Numbered from the stretch's first letter, positions 1-6,702 are shown. The stretch is 22,711 nucleotides of DNA from Chloroflexota bacterium (GCA_003229915.1 QIGA01000242.1:1-22711); one strand, 5' to 3'. A program made the numbers and translations. The notes: generated from the sequence alone by a model not told the origin.

Positions 1-254
1 CCTCTCTCATCGCTGGTAGTAGACAGGACGCCTATTGGCTTGTTGAGCAAGAGATACACTGTGGGCACTGGCCTGAGCTCTATGGGCTTCTTGTCTATCG
101 AGATGTGATCTGTTTCCATATCCAGCAGGAAGCGGAAGTCGGTCACCACTTTCCCGTTCACTTCCACTCTGCCTTCGCGTATGGCGTCAGCCAGCCACCG
201 CCGAGAGCCTATTCCAGCCTTAGTCAGTGCTTTGAGCAGGGTGATTGATGACAT
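1..254 (-). CDS. S4-domain 16S/23S rRNA pseudouridine synthase (RsuA/RluB family), 5' part only
   Basis: The first 84 codons are visible; the 3' end lies outside the window. Residues about 4-60 form an S4 RNA-binding domain (LLKALTKAGIGSRRW, then GRVEVNGKVV). It is followed by YLLLNKPIGVLSTTSDERG, the usual opening of the catalytic domain in the RsuA/RluB/RluF family, which isomerises specific rRNA uridines to pseudouridine. The catalytic Asp (GRLD motif) would lie beyond position 1, so it cannot be checked and the exact member cannot be named. The ATG at 254 has a strong SD (AGGAGGGG) about 10 nt upstream. It lies 165 bp downstream of the ABC permease gene on the same strand and could be its last co-transcribed gene, although no promoter or terminator in the gap settles this. 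Confidence 0.85.
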   Translation of the reverse strand, partial: MSSITLLKALTKAGIGSRRWLADAIREGRVEVNGKVVTDFRFLLDMETDHISIDKKPIELRPVPTVYLLLNKPIGVLSTTSDER

Positions 255-419
255 ATCAGCGCATCCCCTCCTGTTTGACGGGACTGTCCTCTCCTGAATT
301 ACGGGCTTTCGCGAAGGGCAGGTTCGACGATATTATGTTGTATGTACCTCGATCTCCTCGACGGCACGCACAAGCCTTGTCTGTGATTATCCCGAATGCG
401 GCGCGCTGGATCAAGTGCT

Positions 420-1199
420 CTACTCGGCTCGCGATCGGAGCATGAGCGTGCCGAAGGCTATACCAGCCGTGGCCCAAGCGCCCAAAACCAGTGTCGAGCG
501 CCACAAGTCGGACCATATGTACCCGTGCAGTACCAGGTCGCGGACGCCGACTACGCCGTAGTCCACGGGGTTGAAATACCTCACTGTGTCGAGCCAGCCG
601 GGCAGCAGTTCAGGGGGCATCATAGTTGACGACAGGAACACTGCGGGGAGAGCAACGAAGTTGATGACGCCCATGAGTGGTTCCGGTCGCTTGAAAAGGA
701 GTGCCAGCCCGTTGGAGAAGGCGGCGAATCCCAGACCGAGAAGAGAGATGAGGACTATGGCGAATAGTACCCCGGGCACGCCAGTCACTATGTTTACCCC
801 CATGACAACAGCAATTGCGAAGATGATCAGCGCTTGAATAACGAGCATCACCATAGAGGCGATGACACGGCTTGATATGATTGAGACCCGAGTGACGGGC
901 GTGGCCAGCATTTTGGATAGTACGCCCATATCGATATCTTGCAGCAGTCCCATGCCGGCCCATGCCGAGCCGAAAAGCACTGTCAGCACTACAACGCCTG
1001 GGGCGAAGAACTGGAGATAGCTGGCGTTCTCCAGCCCAGGCAACTGAGCGAATGAAGCACCCAGCGAGTCGAAGACCTGTGTGAAGAGGACCAGCCATAT
1101 TAGGGACTGGACGAGGTTGATGAATATCCATACGCGGATACGGAACAGTGTCCTGAGGTGGCGTAGAATCTGAAACCGGATATCGTTCAAAAGATTCAT
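420..1199 (-). CDS. ABC-2 type transporter permease (DrrB-like)
   Basis: A 259-residue integral membrane protein with about six hydrophobic segments (roughly 22-42, 65-85, 108-133, 143-168, 175-195 and 235-255), the usual ABC-2 permease topology and length. The motif region FVALPAVFLSSTMMPPELLP followed by VRYFNPVDYGVVGVRDL is typical of DrrB/NodJ-type exporter permeases. These form the membrane channel for drugs, lipids or polysaccharides driven by a partner ATPase. The ATG lies 2 bp after the ATPase stop, and its SD (GGAGA) is inside the end of the ATPase gene, so translation is likely coupled. The substrate cannot be inferred. Confidence 0.9.
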   Translation of the reverse strand: MNLLNDIRFQILRHLRTLFRIRVWIFINLVQSLIWLVLFTQVFDSLGASFAQLPGLENASYLQFFAPGVVVLTVLFGSAWAGMGLLQDIDMGVLSKMLATPVTRVSIISSRVIASMVMLVIQALIIFAIAVVMGVNIVTGVPGVLFAIVLISLLGLGFAAFSNGLALLFKRPEPLMGVINFVALPAVFLSSTMMPPELLPGWLDTVRYFNPVDYGVVGVRDLVLHGYIWSDLWRSTLVLGAWATAGIAFGTLMLRSRAE

Positions 1200-1201
1200 T
1201 G

Positions 1202-2218
1202 CTATCTCCGATCTCGCTTTCGCTGCATCTGAACATAGGTGGTAGCTGTGCCCTCCTGAGCGCGGATAGTGCGTCCCGTGTATTTCAGGAATACGTCGTC
1301 CAGTGATGGTCGGGAAACAGATAGAGATTCGACCTCGATGCCCTCGTTGGCGAGAAGGCGCATTATGTTAGGTATTGCTGACTCACCTTTGTTTACATAA
1401 ACCGCCAGTTCGTCGTCGGTTGGCTGCATCCCGAGTACGAATGGCTTGCCGGACAACGCTGACTGAGCCTGTCTGAGGAATTCCTGGCATGCCTCGTCTC
1501 CGCTTTCGCAGGGCGTGAGTGTAACCACATCGCCGCCTATGGCCTGCTTCAATTCATCGGGGGTGCCCATGGCGATTATCTTGCCCAGGTCTATGATGGC
1601 GATGCGGTCGGCCAGGCGGTCGGCCTCCTCCATGTAATGCGTGGTCAGGAATATCGTCACGCCCATGACTTTGGCCAGGTTGTGGATATAATCCCAGATG
1701 TGAACTCTGGTCTGGGGGTCGAGCCCTACTGTGGGCTCATCCAGAAAGATCAGCTTGGGCTGGTGGATAAGCCCCATAGCGATATCGAGTCGCTTGCGCA
1801 TGCCTCCGGAGTAGGTGGAGACTCTTTTGTCCTCGTAGCCCGCCAGATCGACCAGTTCGAATATCTCTTTCACCCGCCGTTTGATGGTCCTGCCATCGAG
1901 CCTGTAGAAGTGGCCATACAACGTCAGGTTCTCGCGTCCGGTGGCGTACTCGTCGACTCCAACGTCCTGTGCTACATAGCCGATGTTCTTGCGTACTTCA
2001 GCGGGGTTCTTGATGACGTCGAAGCCAGTCACCACAGCGGTTCCTGACGTGGGTTTGATGAGAGTGTTCATCATCTTAATCGTAGTGGTCTTGCCAGCTC
2101 CGTTGGGCCCCAGGAAGCCGAAGATTTCGCCTTCTGCGACTTCGAAATCGACGCCGTCAACTGCCCTGATATCGCCAGGGAAAACCTTGGTAAGCTGGCT
2201 TGTCACGATAACACTCAT
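1202..2218 (-). CDS. ABC transporter ATP-binding protein (DrrA family)
   Basis: A 338-residue ATPase with all nucleotide-binding motifs: Walker A GPNGAGKTT (37-45), Q-loop Gln84, signature YSGGM (136-140), Walker B LIFLDEP (156-162) and H-loop His194. The C-terminal extension of about 100 residues ends in a region containing SLDDVFLKYTGRTIR, characteristic of the DrrA/daunorubicin-resistance subfamily. It would energise export through the permease encoded directly downstream. The ATG at 2218 is preceded by GGAGGAG at 5 nt spacing. A good promoter (2302-2330) and one copy of a dispersed 42-bp element lie in front of the gene. Confidence 0.95.
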   Translation of the reverse strand: MSVIVTSQLTKVFPGDIRAVDGVDFEVAEGEIFGFLGPNGAGKTTTIKMMNTLIKPTSGTAVVTGFDVIKNPAEVRKNIGYVAQDVGVDEYATGRENLTLYGHFYRLDGRTIKRRVKEIFELVDLAGYEDKRVSTYSGGMRKRLDIAMGLIHQPKLIFLDEPTVGLDPQTRVHIWDYIHNLAKVMGVTIFLTTHYMEEADRLADRIAIIDLGKIIAMGTPDELKQAIGGDVVTLTPCESGDEACQEFLRQAQSALSGKPFVLGMQPTDDELAVYVNKGESAIPNIMRLLANEGIEVESLSVSRPSLDDVFLKYTGRTIRAQEGTATTYVQMQRKRDRR

Positions 2219-2251
2219 GGTACTCCTCCGTCTCCTGGCTCGGGGCGCAAA

Positions 2252-2293
2252 GAGCCTGTCTGATAATTATGGGTAGATTGGAGCGTCCGCTCC
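2252..2293 (-). repeat. Dispersed 42-bp element, copy A (5' leader of the ABC operon)
   Basis: This copy matches 3213-3254 at 39 of 42 positions and is also closely related to 18310-18351. Read on the minus strand it begins with a small hairpin (GGAGC, 4-nt loop, GCTCC), contains the box CATAATT and ends in GGCTC. It lies 33 bp upstream of the ABC ATPase start and just downstream of the predicted transcription start. The right-hand half found in the other two copies is missing here. Confidence 0.8.
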
Positions 2294-2301
2294 GATTCCA
2301 A

Positions 2302-2330
2302 ATTATAAACCTCCTCCTCGGATCGGCCAA
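2302..2330 (-). promoter_or_regulatory. Sigma-70-like promoter for the ABC transporter operon
   Basis: On the minus strand TTGGCC (2330-2325) and a perfect TATAAT (2307-2302) are separated by exactly 17 bp. Transcription would start near 2295, giving a leader of about 77 nt that contains repeat copy A. This is a consensus match only. Confidence 0.6.
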
Positions 2331-2446
2331 GAGGTTGTAGTTCTAGGTCAAGTCCATTTCGCTTGGTGGAATAGGGGGAGATAAGGGCACAGAGGAAGAC
2401 TGAAGAAGTGCCGGGGTTGTCAGATAGAGTACTTATCATTCCAGGG

Positions 2447-3196
2447 CTAGTCGTTACTCAAGAAGTCCAGCAGGAGGCTGTTGAAGTGGCCCCTTCGTTG
2501 TACGTGGGGTGCGTGTCCGTAGCCTGGAAAGATCTCCAGACGTACGTTGGGTATAAGTTCCTTGGCTCTGAGCGCTCCGGCCAATGGATAGTAAGGGTCA
2601 CGCTGGTTCCAGACAACCAGGGTGGGGACCTTGAGCTCTGGCAATCTCCCTATACATCTCCAGTCCTTGTCCTCTCCAGCAGCTTTCAGGAATCTGGGGT
2701 AGGGTTGTTCGAGGCTCAGGCCTTTGCGAAACCAATGCATGAACGCGCTGAGGTACATTCCCCACCGGGCCAGTCTGCCGAAGCCTACGGTGTCCACGAG
2801 AACCAGGCGGTGTACCATCTCAGGATAACGAAGGGCGATCTCCAAACACACCCTGCCCCCCAGGGAGTGTCCTACCAGAATGTGACTGTCGGAGTCCAGC
2901 TCCTGCAGGAATCCCAGAGTGAACTCGATGAATTCCGATAGATAGTAGCTGCTCTTGGGTCTTTCGCTCAAACCGTAGCCCAGCATATCGGGAGCGTAGA
3001 GGCTGTAGGAATGGGAGAGGGCGTGCATGGTCTCCACCCAGTCACTCGAGTCGCTGGCGCCGCCATGCAAGAGGATCACTGAGGGGCCGCTGCCGGCCAT
3101 CAGATAGTGTGCCTGATGTCCATCTGCTCTTAGCTGTAGGCTTTGGATAGCGCTGTCACCTGGTGACTCGATCAAACTCTGCCTGTGGCCTTTCAT
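2447..3196 (-). CDS. Alpha/beta hydrolase fold protein
   Basis: A 249-residue soluble protein with the full alpha/beta-hydrolase catalytic set: oxyanion-hole motif HGGASDSSDW (44-53), nucleophile elbow GHSLGG (109-114, Ser111), acid Asp200 in WNQRDP and base His228 in GYGHAPH. The fold covers esterases, C-C hydrolases, haloalkane dehalogenases and haloperoxidases, and the sequence does not show which. The segment between the nucleophile domain and Asp200 is short, with only about 45 residues between VDTVGFG and LKVPTLVVW, so the cap is small. No clear SD precedes the ATG. A dispersed 42-bp element lies 16 bp upstream and carries a CATAAT box that could serve as a -10. Confidence 0.88.
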   Translation of the reverse strand: MKGHRQSLIESPGDSAIQSLQLRADGHQAHYLMAGSGPSVILLHGGASDSSDWVETMHALSHSYSLYAPDMLGYGLSERPKSSYYLSEFIEFTLGFLQELDSDSHILVGHSLGGRVCLEIALRYPEMVHRLVLVDTVGFGRLARWGMYLSAFMHWFRKGLSLEQPYPRFLKAAGEDKDWRCIGRLPELKVPTLVVWNQRDPYYPLAGALRAKELIPNVRLEIFPGYGHAPHVQRRGHFNSLLLDFLSND

Positions 3197-3212
3197 AGTG
3201 CTTGTTGGCTAG

Positions 3213-3400
3213 GAGCCTGCCTGAGAATTATGGGTAGATTGGAGCATCCGCTCCAACGGGTACTAGCGGTAGGGTGGATGCAGCGCAGCGAAACCCAGCG
3301 TTGCTATCTCCATCCGGGAAGGTGGGTTCCATTTCATTTCACCCACCCTACACTGCTCTAGGCTATCCCTGTTTTGCTGAGCTTTCGGATACTCTCCTAG
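3213..3400 (-). repeat. Dispersed element, copy B, interrupted by a nested palindromic repeat
   Basis: The left part (3213-3254) matches copies A and C over 42 bp. The right part (3355-3400) matches 18347-18392 at 37 of 46 positions. In copy C the two parts are contiguous; here they are separated by 100 bp, most of which is an imperfect palindrome (3269-3351). This is consistent with one repeat having inserted into another. Confidence 0.75.
3269..3351. repeat. Imperfect palindromic repeat with GTAGGGTGG termini
   Basis: The element starts GTAGGGTGGATG and ends with CCACCCTAC, so its termini form a 9-bp perfect inverted repeat. The inner arms continue to match approximately (AAACCCA on the left against AACCCACC on the complement of the right). 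Similar hairpin-forming intergenic repeats with this terminal sequence are common across many bacterial genomes. No coding capacity is seen. Confidence 0.7.
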
Positions 3401-3551
3401 GTCAGGGCAGGGATTGCCTAAGGACTGGAATATCTTGGCAGTTCCCCTGCAAGCGTGCAGCCATATCTACTATCTTATTATATCGTGAACGCAGTCTTTC
3501 ATCAAATGCCATCCGAGGAATCCCCGGGAGACGTACTGTATTCAAGTGCAT

Positions 3552-3595
3552 GACTATTTGCCAGTATGGGACTGTTTAGAAGGGTAGGACTATTT
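3552..3595 (+). promoter_or_regulatory. Three direct repeats GACTRTTT at 18-bp intervals
   Basis: GACTATTT (3552-3559), GACTGTTT (3570-3577) and GACTATTT (3588-3595) are spaced exactly 18 bp start to start. They end about 29 bp upstream of the -35 box of the promoter facing the archaellum operon, a position suited to an activator array. The binding protein is unknown. Confidence 0.4.
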
Positions 3596-3623
3596 ACCTA
3601 CTCGACCTGGTACTGTTGTGCGA

Positions 3624-3652
3624 TTGTGGCTATGGTGCACAGTGGCTATGAT
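3624..3652 (+). promoter_or_regulatory. Candidate promoter of the archaellum operon with overlapping direct repeats
   Basis: TTGTGG (3624-3629) and TATGAT (3647-3652) have a 17-bp spacer; the -10 matches 5 of 6 consensus bases and the -35 matches 3 of 6. Two copies of GTGGCTATG (3626-3634 and 3642-3650) overlap the two boxes, and an inverted ATAGCCAC occurs at 3702-3709, which would suit an operator. Transcription would start near 3659, leaving a leader of about 100 nt before the HTH gene. Confidence 0.4.
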
Positions 3653-3758
3653 TGCGCCAGTATGTATCACATTGCTCGCAAAAATAGCGAATTCGCACTG
3701 AATAGCCACTTTGGCTCTTCGAAGGAGAGCGGATGAACAGAGGGAAAGGGGCGGTACA

Positions 3759-4019
3759 GTGAGTAAGACAACAAACAGGAGAAACAAAACAGAAAGCGGA
3801 GTCGCAAAAGAGATCATGACATGTGATGAAGTTGCCGAATACTTGAGGGTACATGTCAGCTCGGTAAGGCGCTGGAGTCGAAGCGGTAAGATCACGGCCT
3901 ACAAGGTAGGAGGTCGTGGCGACTGGAGATATCGTGAACAAGATGTCTTGGCCTTTCTCTATGACGCGAACGCAGAAGGCAAAGGACAAGGGGAGGTGAC
4001 GGTGATGTGCAAAGACTAA
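3759..4019 (+). CDS. Small excisionase-family HTH DNA-binding protein, likely operon regulator
   Basis: An 86-residue protein. Residues 20-67 form a MerR/excisionase-type winged HTH: MTCDEVAEYLRVHVSSVRRW, then the wing YKVGGRGDWRY and EQDVLAFL. Such proteins serve as phage excisionases or as small transcription regulators. I chose the GTG at 3759 because AGGGAAAGGGG lies 7 nt upstream; an in-frame TTG at 3711 has no comparable site. The gene is first in the archaellum operon, 84 bp before the first archaellin. There is no integrase nearby, so a regulatory role in archaellum expression is more likely than excision, but this is inference. A 9-codon reading frame (3733-3762) overlaps its start. 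Confidence 0.8.
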   Translation: MSKTTNRRNKTESGVAKEIMTCDEVAEYLRVHVSSVRRWSRSGKITAYKVGGRGDWRYREQDVLAFLYDANAEGKGQGEVTVMCKD

Positions 4020-4035
4020 ATGAGGAGTTGAGGCG

Positions 4036-4079
4036 GTCTGCTTTGCCACTTGCAGACTGTCAAAGCGTATCAAGTGGCA
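4036..4079 (+). promoter_or_regulatory. Candidate switching leader in front of the archaellins
   Basis: Two stems share sequence and cannot form together. GTCTGC/GCAGAC (4036-4041 with 4052-4057) has a 10-nt loop. TGCCACTTG/CAAGTGGCA (4044-4052 with 4071-4079) is a perfect 9-bp stem with an 18-nt loop. The second stem ends 11 nt before the archaellin SD. It could be an attenuator, a protein-binding RNA leader, or a DNA operator for the HTH protein encoded just upstream. Confidence 0.4.
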
Positions 4080-4103
4080 CGAAACTGAAAAGGAGGGATA
4101 AGG

Positions 4104-4679
4104 ATGTTGAAGAAACTAGCTAGGAAGATGCGGCGGGACGAGAGAGGCATCACGGGCCTGGAGACGGCGATCATCCTGATTGCGTTCGTGGTCGTGGCCT
4201 CGGTCTTTGCGTACACGGTGCTGTCCGCGGGGATATTCTCGTCTCAAAAGGGACAGGAGGCGGTCTACACCGGGTTGGAGCAGGCGAGATCGACGTTGGA
4301 GTTGACGGGCGACGTGGTAGCCAAGGCTAACTCGACCGCAATCACGGAGATCATATTCTCTGTGAGCAATGCCTTGGATGGTGAGGCGATTGACCTCACG
4401 GATACCACTGGCAACAACGTCACTGTCATCTCTTACTCTAGCTCCACCGCGCGTGTTGAGCAACTGGATTGGACCAAGGCCTTCCAGGGGTACGGAGACG
4501 ATGACGATTTGCTGGAGGCAGGGGAGATGTTCGAGATCACGGTGGACATGACAGGGGCTGGCGAGACCATTGATACCTATCACACCTTCACCCTAGAGGT
4601 CAAGCCGCCTGTTGGCAGTGTGCTCGTTATCGAGCGGACAACTCCTGCTGTTCTAGACTCGGTCATGATTCTGCACTAA
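4104..4679 (+). CDS. arlB: Archaellin 1 (archaeal-type flagellin, filament subunit)
   Basis: A 191-residue archaellin. A charged N-terminus ending RRDERG is followed by ITGLETAIILIAFVVVASVF. This is a class III signal peptide with predicted cleavage after Gly15 and Glu20 at mature +5; the hydrophobic helix (16-45) forms the filament core. The remaining beta-rich domain is the surface-exposed outer domain. Two N-X-S/T sequons (Asn76, Asn105) might be glycosylated, as archaellins are in archaea. A conserved acidic patch (GDDDDLLEAGE) is shared in form with archaellin 2. The ATG has a very strong SD (AAGGAGGG, repeated almost identically before archaellin 2), which fits high expression. The processing peptidase ArlK/PibD is not in the window. 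Confidence 0.93.
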   Translation: MLKKLARKMRRDERGITGLETAIILIAFVVVASVFAYTVLSAGIFSSQKGQEAVYTGLEQARSTLELTGDVVAKANSTAITEIIFSVSNALDGEAIDLTDTTGNNVTVISYSSSTARVEQLDWTKAFQGYGDDDDLLEAGEMFEITVDMTGAGETIDTYHTFTLEVKPPVGSVLVIERTTPAVLDSVMILH

Positions 4680-4720
4680 CGGCAATGCCGTAACCAAGAA
4701 AAGGAAAAGGAGGGATAAAG

Positions 4721-5317
4721 ATGCTTAAAGGATTGTACAGGACCCTGCGCAGAGATGAGAGGGGCATCACGGGACTGGAGACGGCGATCATCCTGATTGC
4801 GTTTGTGGTTGTGGCTTCGGTCTTTGCCTACACGGTGTTGTCGGCAGGGATATTCTCGTCTCAGAAGGGTCAGGAGGCGGTCTATGCAGGGCTGGAGGAG
4901 GCCAGGGCTTCTATGTCGGTCAAGGGTAGCCTGTTTGCCTATGGCACAGGCGGCAACGTGACGTCCGTCTCTTTCGCCTTGCTCAACACCATGAAAGGGC
5001 AGGCCATAGACCTGACACCAGGGGGAGGCAACGGCACGACGGATAACGTCACTGTAATCAGCTACACCGATGAAAGTCAGCACGTTGCCGATGTCGCCTG
5101 GTCAACCACGTTTGTAGGCGTCAACAACGGCGATAACCTTCTTGAGAATGAGGAGCAGGTCATAATTACGGTGGACTTCACGGATGCCGATGCTCCCGTG
5201 ACTGGTCTGGGGATCTACGACTCGTTCGTCATTTCGGTGAAGCCCGTGACCGGCGCAGTCCTGGTTCTGGAGCGAACACTTCCCGGCAGGATCGATGCGG
5301 TAATGGACCTTAACTAG
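4721..5317 (+). CDS. arlB: Archaellin 2 (archaeal-type flagellin, filament subunit)
   Basis: A 198-residue paralogue of archaellin 1. Residues 11-55, covering the cleavage site (after Gly15), Glu20 and the whole core helix, are identical in the two proteins, while the outer domains have diverged strongly. There are three N-X-S/T sequons (Asn79, Asn104, Asn109). The gap to archaellin 1 is 41 bp with a matching SD. The two may form a mixed filament, or one may be the major subunit and the other a minor or hook-like subunit, as with multiple archaellins in Methanococcus and haloarchaea; the sequence does not decide. A strong hairpin follows 40 bp after the stop. Confidence 0.93.
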   Translation: MLKGLYRTLRRDERGITGLETAIILIAFVVVASVFAYTVLSAGIFSSQKGQEAVYAGLEEARASMSVKGSLFAYGTGGNVTSVSFALLNTMKGQAIDLTPGGGNGTTDNVTVISYTDESQHVADVAWSTTFVGVNNGDNLLENEEQVIITVDFTDADAPVTGLGIYDSFVISVKPVTGAVLVLERTLPGRIDAVMDLN

Positions 5318-5357
5318 ACAGAGATCTTGACTAGGGGAGAAGCTGAGGTAGTAGTAG

Positions 5358-5393
5358 GTGTCGCTGCCGAGGCAGTCGCCTCGGCAGCGACAC
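5358..5393 (+). terminator. Perfect 16-bp hairpin between archaellin and motor genes
   Basis: GTGTCGCTGCCGAGGC and its exact complement are separated by a 4-nt loop (AGTC). No U-run follows, so it is not a canonical intrinsic terminator. It may act as a partial terminator, or as an RNA-stabilising or processing hairpin that keeps archaellin mRNA above the level of the downstream motor genes. It lies 28 bp before the next start codon. Confidence 0.6.
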
Positions 5394-5421
5394 TAATGTC
5401 ATAAGAGACAGGGGTGGCAGC

Positions 5422-6189
5422 ATGGAGCAGAGAATCAATGCCCTTGAAGAGGAATGGAAGGTACTCAAGAGCCAGATCAAGGCTGTTCTGTTAGATATCA
5501 AGGAGTTTCTGGCCACCGGCAATGGCTACGCCTCTCCTCCTTTGGAGAGTGGTGGCCCGGTAAGGTCTGGGCCTGCGGACATTCATGGCGGGTCAGGGCC
5601 TATTACTGTGAGCAGCTATGGTGGGCCTGGGCCAAGCATGATAGGTGGCTATGGGGGGCCGGGACCCAGTCCAGCGGGCAGCCCTGCTCAACCTGCGCAT
5701 GATCCGGGTCGGATAGCGGGGGCAGGATTGCTGGAGGCAGGGACTGGCGGTGGGCTGGCTGAGCGGGCTGAATCTAGTGTGCGCCCTGGAGGTGGGCAAC
5801 CTGCAGTGGTCAGCGCTATCGCTGTGAGTGAGGCCAGTGAAAATCAGGTTGTGGACCTGCTGACTGTATCGGTGTTGGCGCAATGGCTCTCCCGGGCTAT
5901 ACCCGCTGTGGGCAAGGAACAGATCGGCAAGCTGGTGGAGATCTATGATATAACCGGCAATCTGCCGCCGCGTCTCAAAGATACTATGCTGCTGCTGGCG
6001 GAGCTCTGCGGCGGAGATAGCCAGGCTGAGGATACCCCCGCGGCTGATTTTGTGCCAGCGGCTGTGAGCGTACAGCTCCTGATTGAGCTCGATAGTCTGC
6101 TGCGCTGTCGGAGCGGTACGCTTGAATCCGTTGTTTTTTCGATGCTTCTCGATAAGGGGCAAGGCAACGGGAAGGACAGCCATGGATAA
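5422..6189 (+). CDS. ArlC/D/E-like archaellum adaptor protein (fused coiled coil and ArlD/E domain)
   Basis: A 255-residue soluble protein in three parts. Residues 1-32 are a predicted coiled coil (ALEEEWKVLKSQIKAVLLDI), as at the start of ArlC. Residues 35-130 are a low-complexity Gly/Pro/Ser linker with a repeated GYGGPGPS-like unit. Residues 143-197 resemble the conserved C-terminal ArlD/E domain (LAQWLSRAIPAVGKEQIGKL, then VEIYDITGNLPPRLKD). In euryarchaea ArlC, D and E form a cytosolic ring around the motor and link it to chemotaxis through CheF. Position between the archaellins and arlG/F/H/I/J matches the archaeal order. The C-terminal 50 residues are unassigned. It ends overlapping the next gene by 8 bp. 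Confidence 0.72.
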   Translation: MEQRINALEEEWKVLKSQIKAVLLDIKEFLATGNGYASPPLESGGPVRSGPADIHGGSGPITVSSYGGPGPSMIGGYGGPGPSPAGSPAQPAHDPGRIAGAGLLEAGTGGGLAERAESSVRPGGGQPAVVSAIAVSEASENQVVDLLTVSVLAQWLSRAIPAVGKEQIGKLVEIYDITGNLPPRLKDTMLLLAELCGGDSQAEDTPAADFVPAAVSVQLLIELDSLLRCRSGTLESVVFSMLLDKGQGNGKDSHG

Positions 6190-6697
6190 GGTCCTCGCCA
6201 CGGTCTTGCTGGTGGTCGCAGCGGTGGTCAGTGTAACACTGGTGATCAACGCCGTGTATCCGGCCATTACCAGCTCCAGCGGGGCGATGAGCAGCGCGTC
6301 AGCGCGGATAAACGAACGCATGAGAAGCCAGGTGGAGATCATCCATGCCTCAGGCGAGTTGGACAGTGGTGGTGCTTGGCAGGATACCAATGCCAATGGC
6401 TATTTCGACGTGTTTATATGGGTGAAGAACATCGGTGCCGAATCCGTGGTTGACGTGGAGCGTAACGACATTTTCCTTGCTGATGATCAGATGGTTTGGG
6501 CCTGGATCCCTCATGCGGTTTACGCTGCAGGTGGATTCCCGCAATGGGATTATGTGATAGAGAATGGGACCGAATGGACTACTGCGACCACTCTGAGAAT
6601 CGAAATTAGCTATGAAAGCCCTCTGACTTCTGGAGAGTATCGTGTCAAGGTGCTCACCCCCAACGGGGTATCCGATGACTCCTACTTCAGTATGTAA
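6182..6697 (+). CDS. arlG: ArlF/ArlG-family archaellum stator-type protein (probably ArlG)
   Basis: A 171-residue protein with an N-terminal membrane helix (about 4-28, LATVLLVVAAVVSVTLVI) and an extracytoplasmic beta-sandwich-like domain with the segment VFIWVKNIGAESVVDVERND, the N-G ...L pattern of ArlF/ArlG soluble domains. These proteins anchor the archaellum motor to the cell envelope (S-layer in archaea) and act as stator. I prefer ArlG because the segment RMRSQVEIIHA followed by the domain resembles ArlG, and because gene order B-C/D/E-G-F-H-I-J occurs in archaea; ArlF is a real alternative. The ATG overlaps the preceding stop and has GGAAGGA 5 nt upstream. Confidence 0.6.
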   Translation: MDKVLATVLLVVAAVVSVTLVINAVYPAITSSSGAMSSASARINERMRSQVEIIHASGELDSGGAWQDTNANGYFDVFIWVKNIGAESVVDVERNDIFLADDQMVWAWIPHAVYAAGGFPQWDYVIENGTEWTTATTLRIEISYESPLTSGEYRVKVLTPNGVSDDSYFSM

Positions 6698-6702
6698 CGC
6701 CG

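Larger units (their letters stand above)
3197..3758. other. Gene-free region between divergent transcription units
   Basis: No open frame here has recognisable domain content. Its left half holds the composite repeat (3213-3400). Positions 3401-3550 show nothing I can interpret. From 3552 onward there are three 18-bp-spaced direct repeats, a sigma-70-like promoter facing right, two copies of GTGGCTATG and an inverted partial copy of that box at 3702-3709. The region is best read as the regulatory upstream of the archaellum operon. Confidence 0.7.

Noticed and set aside
256..516. An 86-codon minus-strand frame between the permease and the pseudouridine synthase
   Set aside because: It overlaps the permease 3' end in another frame and has no family likeness; the rest is a plain spacer.
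3274..3579. A 101-codon frame on the plus strand in the gene-free region
   Set aside because: It runs through the palindromic repeat, has no SD and no recognisable domain, and its composition looks random.
3590..4073. Two minus-strand frames opposite the HTH gene
   Set aside because: They are antisense to a clear HTH coding sequence and have no SD or domain.
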